Assembly (NCBI GenBank): GCA_023440965.1
Contig: JAEZRC010000007.1
Coordinates: 248,001-312,000 of the forward strand
Source of the DNA: Bacillota bacterium
Lineage (GTDB): Bacteria > Bacillota > Clostridia > Oscillospirales > Ruminococcaceae
Length of the DNA stretch: 64,000 nt
Reading direction: 5' to 3'
Shown: positions 1 through 10,600 of the stretch, piece by piece
Numbering within the stretch: the first letter of the stretch is position 1
Layout: each line of letters begins with the position of its first letter
Notes under the pieces: model-generated
What the model was told of the DNA's origin: nothing
Database searches by the model: none
The model's input: only the letters and a program-made list of their open reading frames with translations
Translations under genes and position numbers: made by a program

Positions 1-407
1 ATTTTCTCAAGAAGTTTATTTGCTGTTTCATTTGCAGTCTGTTTATCCTGTTTCAATACATCAATAGGAGCCTGAATAATGTTTTTCTTAACACTCATAT
101 GTGGGAAAAGATTAAAATTCTGAAAAACAAGTCCAATCTTCAAGCGTATTTCACGAAGAAGCTTTGGCTCAGCGTATAGGGGTTTATTGTTGTTATAGCC
201 AACAATCATATCCATATCACAGACTTTTATCGTACCACCATTAACTTTTTCAAGCTGATTAATGCATCTTAATAAAGTTGACTTGCCTGAGCCAGACGGA
301 CCAATTATTGCAACAACTTCACCAACATTAACATCAAAAGATATATCCTTTAATACTTGTGTTTTATTAAATTTTTTTGATATATTTCTTACTTCTAAAA
401 TAGCCAT
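1..407 (-). CDS. Polar amino-acid ABC transporter ATP-binding protein (partial, C-terminus outside window)
   Basis: Cytoplasmic ATPase that powers uptake of a polar amino acid through the permease encoded next to it. The visible N-terminal 135 residues carry a Walker A motif GPSGSGKST at residues 36-44 and a Q-loop (QNFNLFP) further on; the signature and Walker B motifs lie beyond the window edge. The ATG at 407 follows the permease stop at 419 by about a dozen bases, so the genes form one operon (binding protein, permease, ATPase). The family (GlnQ/HisP-like) is clear; the substrate cannot be read from sequence. No symbol is given because several paralogues look alike. Confidence 0.93.
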   Translation of the reverse strand, partial: MAILEVRNISKKFNKTQVLKDISFDVNVGEVVAIIGPSGSGKSTLLRCINQLEKVNGGTIKVCDMDMIVGYNNNKPLYAEPKLLREIRLKIGLVFQNFNLFPHMSVKKNIIQAPIDVLKQDKQTANETANKLLEK

Positions 408-418
408 TATTTAACCTC

Positions 419-1105
419 TTATTTATAGTAATTAAGTCTTTTCTCTGCAAGCCAGAAAACTATTGTTATAACAGAACACATTATAAGATAAAATGCACCG
501 GCAATAAACAATGGGGTCAGACTTACATAAAGATTTCTCTGCTGTGTTGCTATTGTAAACAATTCATAATCAATAAGAACAGACGCAAGAGATGTATCCT
601 TAACAAGAGATATAACCTCATTTGATGTTGCGGGAAGCACTCTTTTTATAACCTGCGGAAGAATAATTTTAAAGAATGTCTGACTTTTAGTAAATCCAAG
701 ACATGAAGCTGCTTCATATTGTCCCTTTGGTATTGATAAAATTCCACCCCTGAATATTTCAGCAAAATAAGCCGCATAGTTAATTGAAAATGCAACAATA
801 ATTGCAGTAAATCTTTCCATATTTTCAATCTGATAAGTTTCAAAGAATCCTTTCAGAAATCCTGGAGGGTTCTGCTGGAGCGTAGGTAACGCAAAGAAAA
901 CAACAATTATCTGAAGCATTAAAGGGGTCCCACGCATTATAAGTATGTAAAGATTAAGAAACCACGATAATGGCTTGCATTTTGACATTCTTCCTAATGC
1001 AACAAGCATACCAAGAGGAATTGAAAAAAGTAATGTAAGCCCAAATATTTTTAAGGTTGTTCCGACACCACTGCTTAGTATATTTATTACTTTTATATAA
1101 TCCAT
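419..1105 (-). CDS. Amino-acid ABC transporter permease (HisM/GlnP type)
   Basis: Integral membrane subunit of the importer. The 228-residue protein has the usual N-terminal membrane helices and, at about residues 145-170, the EAA-type loop (EAASCLGFTKSQTFFKIILPQ) that docks on the ATPase. Length is normal for the His/Glu/Gln/Arg/opine permease family. It lies between the ATPase and the binding-protein gene and is separated from the latter by a hairpin that probably lowers its expression relative to the binding protein. Confidence 0.93.
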   Translation of the reverse strand: MDYIKVINILSSGVGTTLKIFGLTLLFSIPLGMLVALGRMSKCKPLSWFLNLYILIMRGTPLMLQIIVVFFALPTLQQNPPGFLKGFFETYQIENMERFTAIIVAFSINYAAYFAEIFRGGILSIPKGQYEAASCLGFTKSQTFFKIILPQVIKRVLPATSNEVISLVKDTSLASVLIDYELFTIATQQRNLYVSLTPLFIAGAFYLIMCSVITIVFWLAEKRLNYYK

Positions 1106-1149
1106 TTATATTACATCCCCATACATTTAATACTTTATCATTATAACGT

Positions 1150-1185
1150 AAAAAAGCGTGAAAGGCAATAACTTTCACGCTTTGA
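1150..1185 (-). terminator. Intra-operon hairpin downstream of the binding-protein gene
   Basis: Arms 1153-1164 and 1172-1183 form a perfect 12-bp stem (AAAGCGTGAAAG / CTTTCACGCTTT) with a 7-base loop, followed on the minus strand by a short T run. It lies between the binding-protein gene and the permease. This arrangement commonly gives partial termination or mRNA protection so that the binding protein is made in excess. Confidence 0.7.
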
Positions 1186-1205
1186 TAATCAGAAAAAATA
1201 TCCAG

Positions 1206-2021
1206 TTAATTAATTGTTGTAATATCTTTACCGAACCATTTATTAGATATTTCTGCAAGCTTTCCGTCTTTTTTCATTTCAACAAGTGTAGCATAAATCT
1301 TATCTTTCAATGCATTGTCACCTTTTCTGAAGCCGATAACATACTGTTCTTCTGCAAGGCCATCTGGAAGTACAACATAATCCTTGTGATTAGTAGCGAT
1401 AACGTAATCAGCAACGACTACATCAACAAATACAGCGTCAACAGTCTTCATATCAAGTTCAATAAAAGCAGAAACATTATCCTTAAGAGAAATAGTTTCT
1501 TTTACAGTTTTCTTAAAGTCAGATGCATCGAGAATTTTCTGTGCTGAAGAACCATTCTGGACAGCAATCTTCTTGCCATTAAGATTAGCCTGGGACTTAT
1601 ATCCTGAATCCTTACGAACAACAAGAACCATACAGTTATTCATATAAGGCTTTGAAAGTGTCATTTTTTTAGCACGTTCATCATCATATGACAAACCATT
1701 CCATATACAATCAATGTTACCTGCTTTGAGTTCCTGTTCTTTACTTTCCCAGTTAATTGGCTGAGTTTTCAATTTTATGTTCATTCTGCTACAAACTTCT
1801 TTTGCAACGTCAATGTCAAAGCCAACAATCTTATTATTTTCATCTTTAAATCCCATTGGCGGGAATGACGCATCAAGCCCTAAAACAAGTTCACCTTTTT
1901 TTGTTACTTTATTTAATGATTGATCGCCTGATTCTTTATCTTTTTTCTTTATACAACCTGAAAAAAGAAGAACAGGGATTAAAGTAAAAACTGCTAATAT
2001 TCTAATAATTGATTTTTTCAT
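1206..2021 (-). CDS. Amino-acid ABC transporter substrate-binding lipoprotein
   Basis: Extracellular solute-binding protein of family 3 that captures an amino acid and delivers it to the permease. A lipoprotein signal peptide ends in LLFSGC with the lipidated Cys at residue 23. The mature part begins with the family hallmark (GELVLGLDASFPPMGFKDE) and has the typical internal blocks GFDIDVAKEV and KIAVQNGSSA. At 271 residues the length is normal. The ATG is preceded by a strong GAGGGGG ribosome site. It is the first gene of the importer operon. Confidence 0.93.
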   Translation of the reverse strand: MKKSIIRILAVFTLIPVLLFSGCIKKKDKESGDQSLNKVTKKGELVLGLDASFPPMGFKDENNKIVGFDIDVAKEVCSRMNIKLKTQPINWESKEQELKAGNIDCIWNGLSYDDERAKKMTLSKPYMNNCMVLVVRKDSGYKSQANLNGKKIAVQNGSSAQKILDASDFKKTVKETISLKDNVSAFIELDMKTVDAVFVDVVVADYVIATNHKDYVVLPDGLAEEQYVIGFRKGDNALKDKIYATLVEMKKDGKLAEISNKWFGKDITTIN

Positions 2022-2138
2022 AGGTGACTCCCCCTCTTAATTATTACTTTATTATATTATCAAATTAAAATACTAAAGTAAAGATTATAATCTATTTTCT
2101 ACATAATGTTTATAAAATATTATTATATGTATATTTTT

Positions 2139-2708
2139 TTATATATTATTACTATGATATACTTTCATATATTTAAACTGGCTTGAAAAATTATCTATAA
2201 TGTACATCTTTGGTTCTATACTGCTGAATTTCAGAATGGCTATATTGTCCTTAAAATCAATTGGTGTTTTTGTATCTTTATAATTTAAAGCTACTTCCGA
2301 AGTATAATTATCATTCAGATGTATTTCAAATTCGCCCAATCTTCCCTGCTTTGAAAAAATAATATCTTCATATTTAATTTCAAAACGCTTAATTTTATTA
2401 CTGAATAAACAAGGCTGATAATGTATGATTTTATCATCAAATAATTTTGTATATACTTTATCACTTGAGTATTGAATATAAATCCTGTAAGCAATATAAG
2501 AAACAGAGAAATTATACATAGCAATCAATATGCAGATTATCATAACCCACCATACTTTAGAGTAAAAGGATACTGCAATAATAATAATTGAAACAGCAAA
2601 GCTAATGATAAGATTTTTTTTTAGTTTTTTACCCTCAACCAAGCTATTATTTTTTTCTGCTCTTCTTTCAAATACAGATTTCTTTTTTGGATACTGATAT
2701 AAAATCAT
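2139..2708 (-). CDS. Membrane protein of unknown function, possible bacterial PH-like domain
   Basis: Not recognised with certainty. The first 35 residues are polar (MILYQYPKKKSVF). Two membrane helices follow (about residues 35-53 and 57-78). The rest is a cytoplasmic beta-rich region (DDKIIHYQPCLFSNKIKRFEIKY and so on), a layout like YcxB/PH-type small membrane proteins. The start at 2708 is preferred over an upstream ATG because AAGGAG lies 5 bases in front of it. It is a single gene, divergent from the regulator at 2884. Confidence 0.7.
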   Translation of the reverse strand: MILYQYPKKKSVFERRAEKNNSLVEGKKLKKNLIISFAVSIIIIAVSFYSKVWWVMIICILIAMYNFSVSYIAYRIYIQYSSDKVYTKLFDDKIIHYQPCLFSNKIKRFEIKYEDIIFSKQGRLGEFEIHLNDNYTSEVALNYKDTKTPIDFKDNIAILKFSSIEPKMYIIDNFSSQFKYMKVYHSNNI

Positions 2709-2824
2709 AGATACTCCTTGCGTACAAATTATTATAATAATCTTCAAAAAAGCATATATTCTCGCGAAATTTTTGTAAATTTATACAATTTGGTAAATTT
2801 TCATAAAAATAGTCAACTATATAC

Positions 2825-2853
2825 TTGCAATTTTAGAAAAAATGTTATAAAAT
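2825..2853 (+). promoter_or_regulatory. Probable promoter of the DtxR-like regulator gene
   Basis: TTGCAA (2825-2830) and TAAAAT (2848-2853) are separated by 17 bases and sit about 30 bases upstream of the start codon of the regulator. This is a sigma-A-type match by eye only. Confidence 0.45.
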
Positions 2854-2883
2854 AAGAATATCAAATTGAGGGAGTGATCGAAT

Positions 2884-3249
2884 ATGAAAATACATGAATC
2901 TGGAGAAAATTATCTTGAAACTATTCTATTATTAAGCAAGAAAAATGGTTCTGTTCGATCAATTGATATTGCCAACGAGCTTGAATATACAAAGCCAAGC
3001 GTAAGCCGAGCAATGGGAATCCTAAAAAATGCTGGTTTGATTGTTGTTGAGAAAAACGGAAATATAATGTTGACTGACAGCGGCTTTGAAAAGGCTCAGG
3101 AGATTTATGAAAGACATGAAACTATAACAGAATTTCTAACTAATATTCTTGATGTATCATCAGAAACAGCTGAAAAAGATGCTTGCAGAATTGAACATAT
3201 AATAAGTGAGGAAACCTTTAACAGAATCAAGGATAAACTAAATAAATAA
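2884..3249 (+). CDS. DtxR/MntR-like metal-dependent transcriptional regulator
   Basis: DNA-binding repressor of metal homeostasis genes. Residues 1-60 hold a winged helix matching the MntR/DtxR pattern (ESGENYLETILLL, then DIANELEYTKPSVSRAMGILKNAGLI). The second half has the helical dimerisation and metal-binding segment (HETITEFLTNILD, then DACRIEHIISEET). At 121 residues it is the short form without an SH3-like domain. GAGGGAGTG precedes the ATG. No metal transporter gene lies beside it, so its target is unknown. Confidence 0.85.
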   Translation: MKIHESGENYLETILLLSKKNGSVRSIDIANELEYTKPSVSRAMGILKNAGLIVVEKNGNIMLTDSGFEKAQEIYERHETITEFLTNILDVSSETAEKDACRIEHIISEETFNRIKDKLNK

Positions 3250-3257
3250 ATCATAAC

Positions 3258-3292
3258 CATTTGGCTGGGAACAAAATGCTTCCAGCCATTTT
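3258..3292. terminator. Bidirectional terminator between regulator and apgM
   Basis: Inverted repeat TGGCTGG...CCAGCCA (about 3262-3270 and 3280-3288) flanked by A- and T-rich sequence on both sides, in a 44-base gap between convergent genes. Confidence 0.65.
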
Positions 3293-3293
3293 A

Positions 3294-4502
3294 TTATTTC
3301 TTAATAAAGTATTCCATTATTTTATAACCTATTTCTATATACACACCAGTAGACTTACCAGTTTCTTCAGTATATTCATTTACTCCTGATACAGGTTTTG
3401 AGCTGTCATAGATAAGGAACGGAACAGGGTCATTTGTATGAGTTTTCAACGAAAGAGGGGTTGCATGATCAGGTAAAATCATAATCTTATAATCATCAAA
3501 ACCATCAAGCTCTTTTATTACATAGCTGAGAATCTTTTCATCAATTATTTCAATAGATTTTACTTTGTTGTCAATTTCATATCTATGGCCACATTCATCT
3601 GGCGCTTCAACGTGAATATACACAAAATCCTGACCATTTTTTAATTCATTGACAGCTGCTTTTGCTTTCCCTTCGAAGTTTGTATCTATATATCCGGTAG
3701 CACCATCAACATTTATTACATTCATTTCAGTGAATTTTCCGATGCCTTTTAACAAGTCAACGGCAGATATCATAGACCCATTTAAGCCATATTTATCTTT
3801 AAATAACATTAATGGCTTTCTTACTCCCTCACCCCAAAACCACATACTGTTTGCTGGTTTTAAGCCTTTTTTAATTCTTTCAATATTAACAGGATGATTC
3901 TTTAATAGGTTATAACTCTTTTTCATCATATTATAAAGTTTTTCAGCATTTTTGTGAGAAGGAATATACTCTTTAATTGGCTTGCCTGTTATATCATGAG
4001 GTGGTGTTAATGTTCCTACATCAAGCGTTCCGTTATTCCAGATAAGACAATGTCTGTAGCTTACTCCAGAATATAGCTGAAATTCTTCACTGTTAAAATG
4101 CTTCGTAAGATACTCAATGAGAACTTTCGCCTCTTTTGTAGAGATATCATCTGAACAGTAATCAAGGATAGTTTTATCTTCATAATTTTCTTCATCTGAC
4201 AGAGTAACCAGATTGCATCTGAAGGATACATCGGTTTCTTTCATATCTATACCAATGCTTCCAGCCTCAAGCGGTGAACGACCTGAATAATAAATTGCTG
4301 GATCATATCCAAGTACAGAAAGATTTGCTACATCACTTCCCGGCTTTAAATTATCAGGAACAGTTTTAACAAGCCCAACTGTAGATTTCTTAGCAAGCAT
4401 ATCCATATTTGGAGTCTTTGATGCTTCCATTGGGGTTTTTCCACCAAGTTCATCAATAGGATAATCAGCCATACCATCACATAATAAAACTACATACTTC
4501 AT
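3294..4502 (-). CDS. apgM: 2,3-bisphosphoglycerate-independent phosphoglycerate mutase, archaeal (ApgM) type
   Basis: Cytosolic enzyme interconverting 3- and 2-phosphoglycerate in glycolysis and gluconeogenesis. The N-terminus has the metal-binding Asp of the alkaline-phosphatase superfamily (LLCDGMADYPIDELGGKTP) and the TPNMD motif. SDVANLSVLGYDP carries the catalytic Ser/Thr region, and later blocks include HVEAPDECGH and ILPDHATP. The length of 402 residues matches the family. It is encoded alone, convergent with the regulator and divergent from the large gene at 4679. Clostridia often carry this form besides GpmI. Confidence 0.95.
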   Translation of the reverse strand: MKYVVLLCDGMADYPIDELGGKTPMEASKTPNMDMLAKKSTVGLVKTVPDNLKPGSDVANLSVLGYDPAIYYSGRSPLEAGSIGIDMKETDVSFRCNLVTLSDEENYEDKTILDYCSDDISTKEAKVLIEYLTKHFNSEEFQLYSGVSYRHCLIWNNGTLDVGTLTPPHDITGKPIKEYIPSHKNAEKLYNMMKKSYNLLKNHPVNIERIKKGLKPANSMWFWGEGVRKPLMLFKDKYGLNGSMISAVDLLKGIGKFTEMNVINVDGATGYIDTNFEGKAKAAVNELKNGQDFVYIHVEAPDECGHRYEIDNKVKSIEIIDEKILSYVIKELDGFDDYKIMILPDHATPLSLKTHTNDPVPFLIYDSSKPVSGVNEYTEETGKSTGVYIEIGYKIMEYFIKK

Positions 4503-4678
4503 TTTAATTCTCCTATGTTTAAAACTTTATAATAAAAATAAATATAAAAAAATTATATCACTATTCATCTCTATTTGCAAATTTAACAATATATATTTAC
4601 AACATTTTCGGGAATAATAAAGAGAAGTTGATTGAAAATATATTCATTTAATCTTTCACATATTTTTGAGGTGATATT

Positions 4679-7600
4679 TTGGAAAAAATAAAGTATTTAG
4701 ATAAAGATATAAAGAGAATTCCTCTAAGTAGACTTCATCGAGAACTAAAGCATAATCTATATGACATTAAAAAACTATATAGAAAAATAGTATATACTCA
4801 TCCTGACGGTTTTAATGAGCAAGTTCTTTTTGATAATTACTACATTATTGAAAAGATCTGTAAAATACTATTAAAATCAAATAAAAAAGATATTATTTCA
4901 GTTAATAATAATAAACAGCCACTCATCGGAAAACTTATTCTTGAATTATGCAAAGGGAGCGAGTTGCCCGAAGAAAATAATTTAATAATTGCTCTAAATT
5001 CATTTTCAAGACATAGAGAGATATCAAATGCTGAGTTTGAACTTATTATTTGGCAGTTCAGATATATTCTCATAAAAAGTTTTATGGAGATTTATATATC
5101 TGATAATAAACCCAACTTTTCCCCACTTGATTTAATAATTCTTATAACTAAAAGTGATACAATCAAGCAAAAAAGTATTATCAGCCAATGTAGTCCGCTT
5201 GAAAAAGTTTATTCAAATGAAATAAGCGGAATATATCCGACAATGGATTATGACACGAAAAGAATATATAGATTCAGGACTGCTGAAATAGCAAAAAAAA
5301 CAAGAAAAAATGAAACGGAAGTTGCAAAAAATTATTTATCACAAGCAAATACAAATTATAATAAAAATAATAATAAGCGTACAGGTCATATAGGCTATTT
5401 TATATATAACAAATATGATAAATTATTTAGAAGAACAACTCCAGCATTATATATATCATTTATTTGTGCATTGACAATTATTTTATCATTATCAACAACA
5501 TTTTTGCTTGAAAATCTTTGGATCTGGATATTACTTTTATTGCCTTACTATGAAATATCCAGAGTAATTATTGAAAATTTAATTTCAAGAAATCAACACA
5601 TAACATATCTACCAAGAATTGATATTAGTAATAATATTCATTGTAAAGCTGAAACACTTGCTGTATATTCAACGGTAATAACAAGCACGAAAGATATTTA
5701 TTCACTTCAGGAAAAGTTAATATCTTTAAATTACACAAATATTTGTGAAGACATTAGAATATGTGCTTTATGCGACTTCAAGCAATCAGATTTTCTTAAT
5801 AATGCAGAAGACAAAGCTTTGATAAGAAATGCAAAAAGAATAATTAACAAAATGAATGAAAAATATAATAACAGATTTTATTTAGTTATAAGGAATAGAA
5901 CATATTCTAAAACACAGGAAACCTATACAGGATATGAGAGAAAAAGAGGTGCAATAGAACAACTTGTCAGATATATAAAAAATGATAAAATATCATTTGC
6001 TGCTTTTGTTGGTGATGATGATTTCATACACAGAGTAAAATATATTGTTACTCTTGATAGTGATACAAAGCCACTAATGGATACTATTACCGAACTTGTT
6101 AGCATTGCTCTCCATCCATTGAATACACCGATAATTGAAAATAATCGTGTAGTAGCTGGCTATGGAATAATCACGCCTAAAGTAACAACATCATTAAAAA
6201 GTTCATTAAAAACACCATTTTCAAAGTTAGTAGGGGGAATTGGTTCAAGCTGTGCTTATGACACTTCCTCTGCTAATCTTTATCAGGATGCTTTTGATGA
6301 AGGTATTTTTTCAGGAAAAGGCCTCGTTGAAATTGATTCATATTATAAGCTATGCATCAATTTCTTCCCATCAGAGCAGGTATTAAGTCATGATATACTT
6401 GAAGGAGAATTATTAAGAACAGCCTTTGCCGGTGACATAGAATTTCAGGATAGTTTCCCTTCATCAATTGTGAGTTATTTTAAAAGATTACACAGATGGA
6501 TTCGTGGTGATATTCAGAATATATCATTTATTTCCCGTAAAATAAATTATGAAAAAGGAATAATTCCGAATCCTTATGCCTTGCTCTCAAGATACAAGCT
6601 GATAGATAACATAAGACGAGCTTTATTACCAATAAATGTGATAATTCTTTTTTTAGTAGCTATATTTCTTGGCACAACAGTAGGTTTTTACCTCACTCTT
6701 ATTGGATTGATTGCAATAACTGTTTCTTATATACTGGCTTTTGTTTCTTCAATAATTCACAACGGAATCTTTAATATTTCAAGAAAATATTATTCTAATG
6801 TTGTGTCACAAACAACAGAAGTATTATCAAAAGCAATATTTTCAATTATTCTTCTCCCGCAGAATGCAATAATATCTTGTGATGCAATTATAAAAGCCTT
6901 GTGGAGAAAATTCTATTCAAAGAAAAAACTACTTGAATGGACAACTGCCGCACAAACCGATAAATTAAATATTAATTTACTGTCATTTTCGCAGATATAT
7001 TTATTCCCTGCTCTTATAGGTCTTTTTATTTTATTATCAAATAATAATTTATCAAAAGCATATGGCATTACACTAATTTTTTCCATGATAATAATTAGAT
7101 GTTCTGATATTCCATATAATTATCGAACACAACAGATAAGTGAAAATAAAAAGTCAGAAATAGTAACTCAACTTGCAGCAATGTGGCAGTATTATGAAGA
7201 TTATGCAACAAAAAATGAACATTATCTTCCGCCAGACAATGTGCAATTTGCTCCAGTGTTCCGCATATGTCACAGAACATCGCCAACAAATATAGGATTA
7301 ATGTTGCTTTCAACTCTTGTAGCAAGGGATTTTGATTTTATTGATACAGATGGATTATATAAAAGAATAGAGAGAACTATATCAAGCGTTGAATCTTTAG
7401 AAAAATATAAAGGTAATCTTTACAACTGGTATGATACTAAAAATCTAAAAATTTCAAACAATCCATTTGTTTCAACTGTTGATAGTGGCAACTTTGTATG
7501 CTGTCTTGTTGCAGTAAAAGAAGGTCTCAAAGAATATGTTGCGGGCAAAAGCAAAATAAAAGATCTTATTGAACGAATCCAAAAACTAATTGATAACACT

Positions 7601-10600
7601 GAAATCTGTGATTTCTATGACAATGACAAAGGTCTTCTTTCTATTGGTTATAATCCTAATACAAAGCAATACTCCACACACTATTATGATCTATTAATAA
7701 GTGAAGCAAGAATGACTTCGTACTTTGCTATTGCAAAAAGACAGATCCCAAAAGAACATTGGAAGCACCTTGGAAGAACTATGTCGCGTCAGGGCTTGTA
7801 TTCAGGACCAGTTTCATATTCAGGAACTATGTTTGAATACTTTATGCCTGAACTTCTTCTTTCAAGTGAAAACGGTTCACTTTCATATGAAGGCTTACGA
7901 TACTGTCTTAATTGCCAAAAAAAGCGAGGAAAAGACAACAATGTTCCCTTTGGAATTTCAGAAAGTGGGTATTTTGCATTTGATAATGCGCTTAATTATC
8001 AGTATAAAGCACATGGTGTTCAGAAAACTGGACTCAGACGTGGACTTGATAATGAACTTGTAGTCTCACCATATTCGACATATCTTGTACTTGAGTATGA
8101 TTTTAATTCAGCATATCAGAATCTTGAGAAGTTAAAAAAATACGGCATGTATGGGAATTATGGTTTTTATGAAGCTATTGATTTTTCAAATTCAAGAGGT
8201 CTTTCAAATGGTTCTATAATAAAAAGCTATATGGCACATCACGTTGGTATGAGTATTGTTTCAATTTCAAATACTCTTCAAAATGATCGGATTAAGAAAA
8301 GATTTTTAAAGGACAAGCATATGAAGAATGCAGATGAACTTCTTCAGGAAAAAATAATTTCAGGAGCAATAATTTTTGAAGATATTTATAAAAAGCCTGA
8401 AACTCAACACATTAAGACAAAGGAAACCGAAAACCAGTATTTTGAATCGATGCAACCATCACAACCCAATGTCAAGCTTCTATGCAATGGTGAATATACA
8501 CTCATACTGACTGATACAGGAATTTCTATAGCAATGTATCAAGGAAAAGATGTATATCAACGTACAACAGATATACTAAGACGTCCCGAAGGCTGTTATT
8601 TTGCAATTTCTGAAAATAACAAGCATTATTGTCTGACATATATGCCTGAATATAAAAATCATGATGAAATGTCAGTAGAATTTGATGATAATACCGTTTC
8701 ATACTTTAGGAATACTGATAAACTTCAGATAGGCATGAAGGTTCATCTTCACAATAGTTTGCCTTGTGAAATAAGACAGTTTGCTATTAAAAATACTTCT
8801 GCTGAGAATAAATCAATTAATTTGTTAAGCTATATTCAACCAGTGCTTTCAAATTTTGCTGATAATGCTGCTCACCCTGCATTCAGTAAGCTTTTTCTTA
8901 AAGTTATTTATGATATTGAACTTAAAACTATTATTATTTCAAGAAAAAGCAGACACAACGACGATGAAGTTTATTGTGCAATTGGTTTTCTTGAAGATAT
9001 AGAATTAAATTGTAATCTTTCAAGAGAGGAAATGATTCCTGTAGCAAGTAGCATTTCAAATATTTTTTACAATAAGGATAACTTTATTCCGACATACAAC
9101 CGTATTCCTGACCCGACAGTTTTTATTAAAACAAATATTTCACTTAAAGCAAATGAACAGAAAGAATTAAATCTTTTTATACTGACTGCACTTAATAAAG
9201 AAGATTTACTCGCAAATATTTCTCAGCTCAGATACAGTAAGGTTATATATACAATCCCTTCATCATTGACATTATCATCATCAATTGAAGGGCGTCTTGT
9301 TAACACTATCCTACCTCAATTAGTATTCAAAAAATATGATTGCAAGGAAATTATAAATGCCATTTATAATAACACCTTGCCTTTAAGCTCACTATGGGGT
9401 TTAAGTATATCTGGAGATTTACCTTTGGTTCTTGTAAACATTAATAGCATCAACGTAATAGAAAGAATAACAGGATATGTAAGATGCCATAACATTCTTA
9501 AGCTTTGCGGAATAAAATTTGATCTTGTCATTTCTTTTAACGATAAAGGCGAATATGATAGGCAGATATACAATATGCTCTTTGATGTTATTGATTCAGA
9601 AAGATTAACAGACAGCTTATCTGTCAATGGTGGAATACACCTGATAGACACATTTAATGTGGACAAAGACACTATAAACCTTCTGAATACTGTTGCTGTT
9701 CATGTTGCGCCACTTTCAATGGTAAGAATTTATCCACCACTACCTGATTTTGAACCTTTCAATTTAAATCCTATGCAAAAGCAGAATATTGGTATTGAAC
9801 ATCCATTAGAAAATGGTGGGTTTAATCAAGGCTCATATATCATTAATAAGGAAACAAAAGTGCCTTGGTGTAATATTCTCGCTAACCCTGTGTTTGGAAC
9901 ACTATTATCAAATAACTCACTTGGATACACTTATGCAATTAATTCAAGAGAAAACAAGCTCACACCGTGGGAAAATGATACCCGCACAGATAACAGGGGT
10001 GAACTTATTATAGTAAAAATAAATAATGAATATTATGATGTTATTTGTGGTTCAACTGTTGAATTTTCGCCTGAAAAAGCAGTGTATTATGGTGAATGTA
10101 AATACTTTACAAGCAAGGTTACGGTATCTATTTCACAAAAAGGTATGGCTAAAAAGATTTCTCTTGAGCTTAACTGGAAAATAAATAATGTCAATGCAAA
10201 AATAGCATATTACACTGAACCTGTCCTTGCGGTTTCAAGAGATAATTCAAGAATGATTAAATTCTCTTATGAAGACGATATCTTATTTGCTAACAATCCA
10301 CTAAATAAGGATATACAAGGATATATGTCTATCCATTCATTAAAAAAACCTGTAAAATATATTACTAACAGAGAAGCATTTTTAAATGGAAAATGGGAAG
10401 AAAATTCACTGTTCTCTTCAAATTATCCTTGTGCGACAGTAATAGTAAATGTAGAGAAAAGCAATATTAAAGACAACACTTATGACTTTTATCTTTGTTT
10501 TGGCACAACGAAAGAATCAAGTAAGATTATGCCGAAGCTATTTAATGATTTTAAGTATGAATTATCAAATAATATTAAGATTTGTACACCAGACAGCAAC

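Noticed and set aside
1158..1547. Plus-strand 129-residue gene opposite the binding-protein gene
   Set aside because: Shadow of the conserved solute-binding protein on the other strand.
7725..8063. Separate 112-residue gene inside the glucan synthase region
   Set aside because: Out-of-frame shadow of the large gene; no ribosome site and composition follows the main frame.
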